The notes under the pieces: generated by a model
Told to the model about the DNA's origin: nothing
The model's input: the letters and a program-made list of their open reading frames with translations, nothing else
The model's database searches: none
Made by a program: the position numbers and the translations under genes
Origin: Mayfieldus sp038317345
GTDB taxonomy: Bacteria > Actinomycetota > Thermoleophilia > Solirubrobacterales > 70-9
NCBI GenBank assembly: GCA_038317345.1
Contig: JBBQBH010000068.1
Location: forward strand, 1-12,584
Direction of reading: 5' to 3'
Length of the DNA: 12,584 nucleotides
Shown: piece by piece, positions 6,160-11,736 of the stretch
Numbering within the stretch: position 1 is the first letter of the stretch
Layout of the letters: every line of letters starts with the position of its first letter

Positions 6160-6756
6160 TCAGGCCGCTCTAGTGCCCACCAGGCGGCGCAGTAGGCCAT
6201 CCCAGATCTCTCCGCAGCGGCGTGCGACCGCTTCGATCAGCCGCCGAGTAGGGCCGAGCAGATACAGCGCAGCGGCGACGGCGATGCCGATCACCGCCCC
6301 GGCGACGACGTCCCCGGGGTAATGCGTGCCGACGTAGACCCGCGAGAAGGCCAAGATCGCGGCCAAGACGAGAAGAACCGTTCCGATCGTGCGGTCATAC
6401 AGCCAGATCCCAAAGGCCAACGCGAAGGCGCCCGTCGCATGGTCGCTGGGAAACGACGGATCGTGGGAGCGGGAGATCAGCAGGTGAGCGTGCGCGGGAT
6501 GGGCGAGGTAGGGACGAGTGCGGTCAACAAGGTGAGCGATCGGCTGGTTGATCAACAGGCTGAGCCCCGCCGCAGCGGTGGCCAGCAAGGCCCCATCTCG
6601 GCGCTCGGCACGGCGCCGTGGCCACGGCACAAGGAAGGCGAGCGCCACCAAGGCCACGAGGATGCCCGGCAGATAGTTGGCCAAGAATTTGAATACCTCA
6701 TCGGGAAAGGAGCTCCCGCTGAGGCCGTTGATCGCCTTATAGAGGCTGTAGTCCAC
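6160..6756 (-). CDS. PAP2 phosphatase, probably undecaprenyl-diphosphatase (BcrC-like)
   Basis: A 198-residue membrane phosphatase. The N-terminus DYSLYKAINGLSG matches the start of BcrC-type enzymes and fixes the GTG start at 6756. The catalytic motifs are LVDRTRPYLAH (76-86, with the RP pair; the motif-1 lysine is not at its usual place, as in BcrC-like members), PSFPSDHATGAF (100-111, His106 the acid/base) and SRVYVGTHYPGDVVAG (138-153, His145 the nucleophile, Asp149). Hydrophobic segments lie between them. Such enzymes dephosphorylate undecaprenyl diphosphate outside the membrane, feeding cell-wall synthesis and giving bacitracin tolerance. No Shine-Dalgarno site is seen; a TACGCT hexamer 8 nt before the GTG suggests a leaderless mRNA. 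Confidence 0.92.
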   Translation of the reverse strand: MDYSLYKAINGLSGSSFPDEVFKFLANYLPGILVALVALAFLVPWPRRRAERRDGALLATAAAGLSLLINQPIAHLVDRTRPYLAHPAHAHLLISRSHDPSFPSDHATGAFALAFGIWLYDRTIGTVLLVLAAILAFSRVYVGTHYPGDVVAGAVIGIAVAAALYLLGPTRRLIEAVARRCGEIWDGLLRRLVGTRAA

Positions 6757-6764
6757 GACTGGTC

Positions 6765-6770
6765 AGCGTA
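6765..6770 (-). promoter_or_regulatory. Possible -10 element of a leaderless PAP2 transcript
   Basis: TACGCT on the minus strand ends 8 nt before the GTG start, where a Shine-Dalgarno site is lacking. No clear -35. Confidence 0.3.
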
Positions 6771-7026
6771 CTTGCCGATGAAGCCCCCGGCGTGCCTGAA
6801 TGTCCGGTTGTTCGCGCTGAATCGAGCCTGTCCGCTTCTGCTTTCCCTGCAAAGCGGCACCGGTGACCACGGGACCCGTGCTTCCGCTTTCGCATGACGT
6901 CCTATCCATGCGTGCGGGGCGCTGCCCGAGGGGCGCTTTCCGTGTTGCGCAAAGCGGGAACGCCTCCAGTGTGCGCTACGCCATCGGCTGTGGCGACGCG
7001 CCTCGCGCGTGGGCAGGGCACAGGGT

Positions 7027-7032
7027 TATGGT
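7027..7032 (+). promoter_or_regulatory. Possible -10 element of a leaderless methyltransferase transcript
   Basis: TATGGT ends 9 nt before the GTG at 7042, which has no Shine-Dalgarno site. The rest of the 285-bp divergent region (6757-7041) shows no other clear element; a CGCTTT...AAAGCG dyad lies near 6940-6960. Confidence 0.3.
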
Positions 7033-7041
7033 CCTCACAGC

Positions 7042-7770
7042 GTGACCGACCAGCACTCCTCAGTTCAGCCAGGACGCCCGCTCCGCCCGATCCTTAACGC
7101 GTTTTTCCTGCCGCGCGGACTACTGGGGCGCGTCGGCGGTGTGCTGATGGCCCGCGGCCTGCCCCAGCAGCGTGAGATCGCTGACCTGCTCACGGCCCCG
7201 GGCACCGAGCTCTGCGACCTCGGTTGCGGTCCCGGCGTCCTCGGCGGCCTGCTCGCCCAGCGGCATCAGCAGCTCCGCCTGCACTTGGTCGACCCTTCCC
7301 CGGTCATGCGCTCCCAGGCCGCTCGCCGCTGCCGGCAGTGGCAGAGCGCCGGCCGTGTCGAGATCTCTGCCGGGACCGCCGACCAGCTCCCCCTAGCCGA
7401 TGGGGCCTGCGACACGGTGGTCAGCGTAAACACCGTGGTCATGTGGCCGGACCTCGCCGCTGGTTTGCACGAGATCAAACGGGTACTCCGTCCGGACGGT
7501 CGACTCGTCCTTTCCTGGCACTCCGCGACCGCCCCGTCACGTACCTCGCGGCGGCTCGCGCTTTCCGACGACGTAATCCGCACACTGAGCGACGCGCTAC
7601 ACGCCACCTTCGGCGACTTCCAGCGGCATGACCTCACCCCACTCCCTGGCTTGGCAGGCGCAACGACGCGGGTAGAGGTCGAGAACGCTAGGCCGTGCTG
7701 GCCTGCGCGTCGCCAGTCTCACTTGGTCCACAGTTCCGCCTTCGCGCATGAACGCAGGAGCGCCGTTTAG
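7042..7770 (+). CDS. Class I SAM-dependent methyltransferase, C-terminus probably frameshifted
   Basis: Numbering from GTG 7042 (VTDQHSSV). Residues about 20-45 form the amphipathic head (LNAFFLPRGLLGRVGGVLMA). Motif I is LCDLGCGPGVLGG (57-69), the acidic strand-2 end is HLVDPSPVM, followed by the motif II region TVVSVNTVVMW and RVLRPDGRLVLSW. Methylated substrate unknown. From codon 200 on the reading frame gives a family-unlike tail. Removing one C from the CCCC run at 7637-7640 restores HDLTHSLAWQAQRRG and a stop at 7673-7675, a natural end for this family and a 210-residue protein. So the visible 242-residue product carries a foreign tail, unless the extra base is a sequencing error. Earlier GTG/ATG starts (from 7009) add a head that looks non-coding. 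Confidence 0.8.
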   Translation: MTDQHSSVQPGRPLRPILNAFFLPRGLLGRVGGVLMARGLPQQREIADLLTAPGTELCDLGCGPGVLGGLLAQRHQQLRLHLVDPSPVMRSQAARRCRQWQSAGRVEISAGTADQLPLADGACDTVVSVNTVVMWPDLAAGLHEIKRVLRPDGRLVLSWHSATAPSRTSRRLALSDDVIRTLSDALHATFGDFQRHDLTPLPGLAGATTRVEVENARPCWPARRQSHLVHSSAFAHERRSAV

Positions 7771-7796
7771 GAGAGCGGGGGGTTGCGGCAAAGAGA

Positions 7797-7818
7797 CGCC
7801 CCGCCAAAATGCGGGGCG
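7797..7818. terminator. GC-rich hairpin after the methyltransferase gene
   Basis: CGCCCCGC (7797-7804) and GCGGGGCG (7811-7818) form a perfect 8-bp stem with loop CAAAAT. It stands 27 bp after the annotated stop. There is no T-run after it, so it could be an actinobacterial T-less terminator or a recombination-related structure. Confidence 0.4.
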
Positions 7819-7863
7819 CTCTGGGTACTACAGGGGAGGAGAGATGTGGATCCTCGTGCGTGA

Positions 7864-7894
7864 ATTTGGCGAAAATCGCTTGATCAAGCCAAAT
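7864..7894. repeat. Nested palindrome in the att-like region
   Basis: ATTTGGC (7864-7870) pairs with GCCAAAT (7888-7894); the right arm overlaps a perfect 12-bp palindrome GCTTGATCAAGC (7878-7889). Likely a protein binding site such as for an integrase, excisionase or host factor; no direct proof. Confidence 0.45.
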
Positions 7895-7896
7895 CG

Positions 7897-7916
7897 GGAC
7901 CGCTACGGACCGCTAC
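7897..7916. repeat. Exact tandem 10-bp repeat
   Basis: GGACCGCTAC occurs twice head to tail (7897-7906, 7907-7916), with a partial third copy (AACCGCT) following. Fits an arm-type integrase site near the tRNA fragment. Confidence 0.6.
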
Positions 7917-7938
7917 TAACCGCTCAGATCACGTGCTG

Positions 7939-7960
7939 ACTGGCGCACAACTGGCGCACA
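7939..7960. repeat. Exact tandem 11-bp repeat
   Basis: ACTGGCGCACA occurs twice head to tail (7939-7949 and 7950-7960). Short tandem repeats of this look and position, 77 bp before a tRNA end, are typical of arm-type sites of tyrosine-recombinase att regions. Confidence 0.6.
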
Positions 7961-8036
7961 GGTGGAACCGCAGGTCGGCCAATTCCCTTTCGCCAGCGCC
8001 TCGCCGCAGAATGTCTGGGCTGGGGGTCGAAACGCC

Positions 8037-8061
8037 ACTGGTTCAAATCCAGTCGCCCCGA
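8037..8061 (+). other. tRNA 3'-end fragment, candidate att site
   Basis: ACTGG-TTCAAAT-CCAGT is a perfect T-arm (5-bp stem, 7-nt loop with TTCAAAT), followed by the 7-nt acceptor strand CGCCCCG and discriminator A. The 5' acceptor strand would be CGGGGCG, as in many tRNA-Pro genes, but no D-arm, anticodon arm or 5' strand lies in the preceding 80 bases, so this is not a complete gene. A 3' tRNA end standing alone is the usual mark left at one end of an integrative element. Given the orientation, the element would lie to the left and the original flank to the right. Confidence 0.6.
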
Positions 8062-8401
8062 CTACTTCAACTCCGCCGTCAGGCGCGCCTCAGCGAGTTC
8101 TAGCGCCGCATGGCCCCGCACGCCAGCGCACCGCGCCCGGCGAGTCAGACACACGCGAGACATTTTGCGGGCTTCGCCAGACATACGAGCCGAGGTTCCG
8201 TCGCTGCGACCACGAGGGGAGGCATCCGTGCCTTCAATTTCTCTCCTCCTTCCCGCCGACCTGGGCGGATGAGGCGAGCGAACCTATTCCTCGGCGCACT
8301 CCTTGACAAGACGATCGGGCCGCCGAGTCCGACTGGTCGGTAGGGGTCGGGGATGCCCTTTTGCCTGACTTAAAATCAGGTTCAATTGACTTCGGGTCAG
8401 C
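8062..8401. other. Gene-free stretch after the tRNA fragment
   Basis: No convincing gene. It contains a GTG after GAGGGGAGG at 8228 that opens only 14 codons, and two small hairpins at 8364-8380 and 8389-8401 (CCTGA/TCAGG and TGAC/GTCA) lying just beyond the stop of the minus-strand delta-60 gene, which might help end its transcript. No T-run is clear. Together with the 7771-8036 stretch this makes over 600 bp without a supported gene. Confidence 0.4.
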
Positions 8402-9730
8402 TCAGGGCAGCCGCACCCGGGCGATCGCCGTGAACTGCCGGGACCCGCGCATCGTCCATCCGACAAGCACCAGGCGACCGTTCGCGTCGAGCATCGGCGG
8501 GCCGCCGAAGGTCTTGCGCCTCTGCGCGGGAGGGCAGGCGAACCGGCAGTTGGGCTGTCCGAATCCGACTCGTTTTACCCGTTTTCCGAACCGGGGATCG
8601 ACAGCCCCGTTTGAGCGGAGCCGTGTATAGCCGAACCACATTCGGTTCAGCTGACCGAAGGCGGTGTCCAGAGAGCCGGCGACGACCGGGCGGTCTTGCC
8701 CGTCAACTGATACACCGAGCGCGACGGTGCCGAAGGAAGACCTGCCGACCCGCACAAAACCTCGCCCGCCGAACGTCGGGTCGGCGCTGCCGTTGGCCCG
8801 CAGGCGCGCGACCGCGTAGCCCGCTTCGAGGGGGGAGATCAGTATGCGCCCCTTGCTGTCGAAGGCGACCCCGGCGCCTACGCGGCCGAAACCCCGGATT
8901 CGGGGAAAGTCCTGTCCTTGCCGGCCGAAGCTCGGATCCGGATGTCCGTCGGGGAGGAATCGCCAAACCACCGGGTGGTCGGGTCGATCGGCAACGTCAT
9001 ATGTTGCGCTGCCTGTTCCGACGATCCTGCCCTCGCTGTCGATCGAGACCGCCAACAAGGCCGTAGACGGGCAGCAGAAAAGTCCCAGATTCGCGCGAAA
9101 CGTGGTGTCTTCGCTTCCGTCGCTCTCATAACGAGCTATGAACGCGCCCATGGACACAAGCCCGCCTTCGGAGGAATTTCCCGTGTCGCCGGCGACGACG
9201 ATTCGATCCGCTGAGTCGATCGCGATCGCTTGCGCTTGAGGAGAGAACGCCCTGATCTTCGGACGGTCGAACTGCACCAGCCCGTCGCCCGAGAAGCTCC
9301 CGTCCAGAGTCCCGTCCGGCAGAAAGCGAGCTAGAAAGCTCTGCGCGATCTGAAAGGGAGCGGCGATCGCCCCCCCGACGACAAGCCTTCCCTTGGAGTC
9401 GACCCGCAGCGCCGCCGGATAGACCGGCTGGCTGAAAGGGGTCATCACACGTCCCGTGCCCCCAAAGCCCAAATCGGGAGTCCCGTCCGGCATGAACCGC
9501 TCGATCAGCAGGCCGCCGGGGACGCCCGCCGCTGTGAGGATTCGCCCTGATGCGTCGATCGCGTCCCCCGAGGCAGGAAAGCTCCGCGCCGGCAGCTCGG
9601 CCAGCACCCTGCCGTGCTTGCCGAACGTCTGGTCGAGCCTTGGGGCCGACGCGAGCGCCGATGTCGCCACGAAAAGCGGCAGGAGCAGGAAGATGCCCAA
9701 GGTCTGTGCGCGAGAGAGCCTCCGAGCCAT
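8402..9730 (-). CDS. Secreted delta-60 repeat (beta-propeller-like) protein
   Basis: A 442-residue exported protein. Residues 1-29 are a signal peptide: MARRLSR, hydrophobic FLLLPLFVATSAL, cleavage near ALASA. The rest is built of about seven repeats of roughly 55-65 residues, each with the mark RFLPDGTLDxSFGxxGxV: LDQTFGKHGRV, RFMPDGTPDLGFGGTGRV, RFLPDGTLDGSFSGDGLV, RYESDGSEDTTF, RFLPDGHPDPSFGRQG, RLRANGSADPTFGGRGFV and RLRSNGAVDPRFG. These are delta-60 repeats (TIGR02608/DUF5122 type), predicted to form a propeller; no enzymatic role is established. The fourth and seventh copies are degenerate. Cys pairs at LFCCPS and NCRFACPP may be disulfide-linked outside the cell. ATG 9730 is chosen because it starts the signal peptide; there is no Shine-Dalgarno site, but TACGAT lies 11 nt before it. 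Confidence 0.88.
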   Translation of the reverse strand: MARRLSRAQTLGIFLLLPLFVATSALASAPRLDQTFGKHGRVLAELPARSFPASGDAIDASGRILTAAGVPGGLLIERFMPDGTPDLGFGGTGRVMTPFSQPVYPAALRVDSKGRLVVGGAIAAPFQIAQSFLARFLPDGTLDGSFSGDGLVQFDRPKIRAFSPQAQAIAIDSADRIVVAGDTGNSSEGGLVSMGAFIARYESDGSEDTTFRANLGLFCCPSTALLAVSIDSEGRIVGTGSATYDVADRPDHPVVWRFLPDGHPDPSFGRQGQDFPRIRGFGRVGAGVAFDSKGRILISPLEAGYAVARLRANGSADPTFGGRGFVRVGRSSFGTVALGVSVDGQDRPVVAGSLDTAFGQLNRMWFGYTRLRSNGAVDPRFGKRVKRVGFGQPNCRFACPPAQRRKTFGGPPMLDANGRLVLVGWTMRGSRQFTAIARVRLP

Positions 9731-9738
9731 GAGCGGAT

Positions 9739-10380
9739 CTAATCGTAGAGGCTCTCCGCAGCCAGCTCCTGGGCACGCTTGCTCCACAGCTTCACGGTCA
9801 TGTAGATCTCATCGCCCGCCGTACCCCTCCATCGCGTCGAGCGCGACCAGCGTGAAGCGGTCGTTCGAGGTCGGCTCCTGGTCCACCGTCTCGGCATCCA
9901 GCTCGGCCGTCGCGGCAGCGGCGCCGGGGAGCAAGGGCCGCCCCCAGACCAGGGTCACGTCCGCGGCAATGCCCGCCTCCCCGCGCCAGCGACCGATCAC
10001 GTCGTCGTTGAGGTCGATCTTCCAATCCGGGTTGTCGTCGGCGAGCAAGTCGGTGAAGTCGGCCTTCGCGCGCATGTCCTCGGGATCGCCGTCCTCGTGG
10101 GGGATGTAGGAGACATGGCCGAAGAACTCGATCGGGCCCGACTCGCCCTTCTACTCGTCCCGACCAACGGTTGCCTCGAATCGCTTGGACTGTCCCGCAG
10201 AGACCTGCGGAACTTCGTCGGGCTCGAAGTCGGCAAGGCCGAAGCGCTCGCCCAGAACAAGGGCCTCATGGTGTTCGAGGCTGTCATCGACGGACAGCCG
10301 CGTGACCGGATCATGATCCTAATTGTGACTGGCTGAGCGTTGCCGTTAGAGACCGCCGAGTCGAACGCGTCCTCGGACTC
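9739..10380 (-). pseudogene. Decayed gene of unknown family (two frameshifts, one in-frame stop)
   Basis: Reading down the minus strand, a protein-like, acidic sequence can be followed across breaks. ESEDAFDSAVSNGNAQPVTI ends near 10321 in one frame. One base later, DHDPVTRLSVDDSLEHHEAL continues in another frame. That is stopped by TAG at 10151-10153, then KGESGPIEFFGHVSYIPHED runs on in the same frame to ALDAMEGYGG. A TGA at 9809-9811 ends this frame, but skipping one G near 9820 leads into DEIYMTVKLWSKRAQ and ELAAESLYD with a stop at 9739-9741. Restored length is roughly 210 residues or more; the true start is not seen. No start codon exists in the 10318-10154 segment. Family unknown. It ends 8 bp before the delta-60 gene. 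Sequencing errors could explain single indels but hardly all three lesions. Confidence 0.7.
9742..9747 (-). promoter_or_regulatory. Possible -10 element before the delta-60 gene
   Basis: TACGAT on the minus strand ends 11 nt before ATG 9730, inside the end of the upstream pseudogene. Fits a near-leaderless transcript; no clear -35. Confidence 0.25.
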
Positions 10381-10480
10381 GGCTGACTTGCCCAGCCGCC
10401 GCCCAGGCGGTCCCGCGGTCGACGACCCTCTGCGACTCGGCCACCCAACCACCCCGAAGAGCCGGCTTCCGTTAGGGCAA

Positions 10481-10621
10481 CTACTTCCGATTGAGCAGTC
10501 GCGTGACGTCTCTGACGATCTGCTGATCCCGCTTCTTCGAATCGGCGAGCTGCGTCTTGACGTCCTCGAGCAGGCGCACGATCCGCTCGTTGGTGGCGAG
10601 CTGCGCGCTCTGACTGGCCAT
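10481..10621 (-). CDS. 46-residue charged helical protein with near-perfect Shine-Dalgarno site
   Basis: ATG at 10621, stop TAG at 10481-10483. The product (MASQSAQLATNERIVRLLED, then VKTQLADSKKRDQQIVRDV and TRLLNRK) is almost wholly helical by composition, rich in Lys, Arg, Asp and Gln, with hydrophobic residues at heptad-like spacing (I14, L17/L18, V21, L25, I35, V39, L42/L43), so a short coiled coil or dimerising helix is likely. No signal peptide or membrane segment. The ribosome binding site is unusually strong, which makes translation credible despite the small size. It sits upstream of the pseudogene, with about 100 bases of unassigned sequence between, and 105 bp downstream of the lipoprotein gene. 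Family not recognised; small helical proteins of this kind occur on plasmids and phages, but that is only suggestive. Confidence 0.65.
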   Translation of the reverse strand: MASQSAQLATNERIVRLLEDVKTQLADSKKRDQQIVRDVTRLLNRK

Positions 10622-10624
10622 TGG

Positions 10625-10636
10625 TCACCTCCTTTC
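10625..10636 (-). promoter_or_regulatory. Extended Shine-Dalgarno sequence
   Basis: GAAAGGAGGTGA on the minus strand is complementary over 12 bases to the standard 3' end of 16S rRNA, with GGAGG 6 nt before the ATG at 10621. It is the strongest ribosome binding site in the window. Confidence 0.8.
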
Positions 10637-10726
10637 GCGGTGGGGGCAGGCGAGTCTAATCCGAGCAAGCCAATTCCGCACGGCCCTGATGGGGGGCAGC
10701 TAGCGTCGTCCGAGCGCACCCATGAA

Positions 10727-11416
10727 CTAATACTGGTACGCGCACACCACAGGCCTCCCGGCGTGCAGGTGGACGTACCCGCCGCATAGCTGCTCTTTCT
10801 GGATGCCACGGATCACATCCATGGCCCCCACGTAGAAGCGCCCGCTCGTGCAGTTGATCCCGGCTTTGCCCGCTGCGGAGCGAGATCCAAGGCCGACGAC
10901 AAAGTCGACGCCCGCCGTCGGGTCCTGGGCGGTCGGACCCCGGCGCTCGGTAACGAATGGTCCAACGCGCCCTACAGCGCCCCTCAGGAGCGAAAGCCGT
11001 CCGCCGGTTCGGACCAGTCGGGCAAACCCGCCATAGACGGCAGAAGGAGTTCGGGCCTCGAAACCAGCGTCTGCCCGGCGACCGCGATAGATCGTGAAGC
11101 CCATTAGCTCCGGTTGCGGAGCGATGTATCGCAATGCTGCGGTCCGATTGCCTGAGTTGATCGCTCCAAGGAACCCGTCGAACAGGGTGCGAACCTGTGG
11201 CGGCCTGCATCCCTGGGGTAGGCGTGTGGCTGTTGGCCGAGTGGCGGGCGAGGGGCCACGACTCTGCTCGGTTGGCTTGCTGGTCCCGTTGCTGTGGGCG
11301 GTCTGACCGCCGCCGCAGCCAACAGCGACCACTGCAAGGCTCAGAAGAACCGACGCAAGCACCAAGCAAGCCACCCTCACACCGGCGAGTCTAGGTCGAC
11401 CGCAGACCAAAGGCAT
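10727..11416 (-). CDS. Probable lipoprotein with NTF2-like look
   Basis: About 229 residues. The N-terminus has basic residues, then ACLVLASVLLSLAVVAVGCGGG, a lipoprotein-type signal peptide with the cysteine (AVGC; the -3 residue is Ala instead of the usual Leu/Val/Ile) followed by a Ser/Thr/Pro-rich linker. The exported domain starts CRPPQVRTLFDGFLGAINSG and goes on with ALRYIAPQPELMGFTIYRG; helix-then-sheet with 'AIN-G-xxxALRYIA' recalls NTF2/SnoaL-like folds, a weak resemblance. Four further cysteine-containing segments near the end (INCTSG, QLCGGY, VVCAYQ) may be disulfide-linked. Start uncertain: GTG 11440, ATG 11416 or GTG 11380 all precede the same signal peptide and none has a good ribosome binding site; 11416 is a compromise. 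Function unknown. Confidence 0.7.
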   Translation of the reverse strand: MPLVCGRPRLAGVRVACLVLASVLLSLAVVAVGCGGGQTAHSNGTSKPTEQSRGPSPATRPTATRLPQGCRPPQVRTLFDGFLGAINSGNRTAALRYIAPQPELMGFTIYRGRRADAGFEARTPSAVYGGFARLVRTGGRLSLLRGAVGRVGPFVTERRGPTAQDPTAGVDFVVGLGSRSAAGKAGINCTSGRFYVGAMDVIRGIQKEQLCGGYVHLHAGRPVVCAYQY

Positions 11417-11567
11417 CGCGCGTCTCAACCCAGCAACCACAACCGTCCCACCACCTCACGCACTACGGATGAAAGTCAAGTCTCAGGCCACCAGCAACCG
11501 CTCCTTAGCGCCCGCTCCCAACTCCTCCAGCCGCCCTCACCGCCAACCGCACCACCCCGTCACGCAG

Positions 11568-11585
11568 CATCACTTCGCAGTGATG
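11568..11585. repeat. Perfect hairpin upstream of the relaxase gene
   Basis: CATCACT-TCGC-AGTGATG, 7-bp stem and 4-nt loop, about 150 bp before the relaxase start. The surrounding 11441-11736 stretch has no supported gene. MobF relaxases bind and nick next to hairpins usually close to their own gene, so this is a candidate oriT element; a minus-strand regulatory role is also possible. Confidence 0.45.
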
Positions 11586-11682
11586 ACGACAAACGTTTCC
11601 GCTCTCAACTATCCCCTGACTAGGTGCGAAGAGCAGCCTCCCAGGCTCCGCCAAACCCCCACCCCAACAGCCGACACACTAT

Positions 11683-11697
11683 GAACTGCCCCAGTTC
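11683..11697. repeat. Second hairpin upstream of the relaxase gene
   Basis: GAACTG-CCC-CAGTTC, 6-bp stem with a 3-nt loop, 39 bp before the relaxase ATG. Could be part of oriT or an operator for relaxase control. Confidence 0.4.
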
Positions 11698-11736
11698 GGT
11701 GAGGCAGCGGCGCATTTCCGCGGACATAGCTGGTGC

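Noticed and set aside
7844..7939. 31-codon frame after GGGGAGGAGAG
   Set aside because: Good ribosome site, but the frame runs through the palindrome and tandem repeat, and the product is not recognisable.
7812..8061. CGGGGCG at 7812-7818 as the 5' half of a split tRNA with the 3' end at 8037-8061
   Set aside because: The following bases do not form a D-arm, the distance is 250 nt, and the heptamer is already part of a local hairpin.
8228..8272. GTG after GAGGGGAGG opening VPSISLLLPADLGG
   Set aside because: Only 14 codons; at most a broken gene start, with no follow-on in other frames.
8364..8380. CCTGA-CTTAAAA-TCAGG looks like a tRNA-Leu(UAA) anticodon arm
   Set aside because: No acceptor, D-arm or T-arm around it; treated as a chance hairpin or weak end-of-gene structure.
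9997..10809. 270-codon minus-strand frame
   Set aside because: Ser/Arg-rich translation crossing the 46-residue gene, the pseudogene and the end of the lipoprotein; only the short piece near 10322-10380 looks protein-like.
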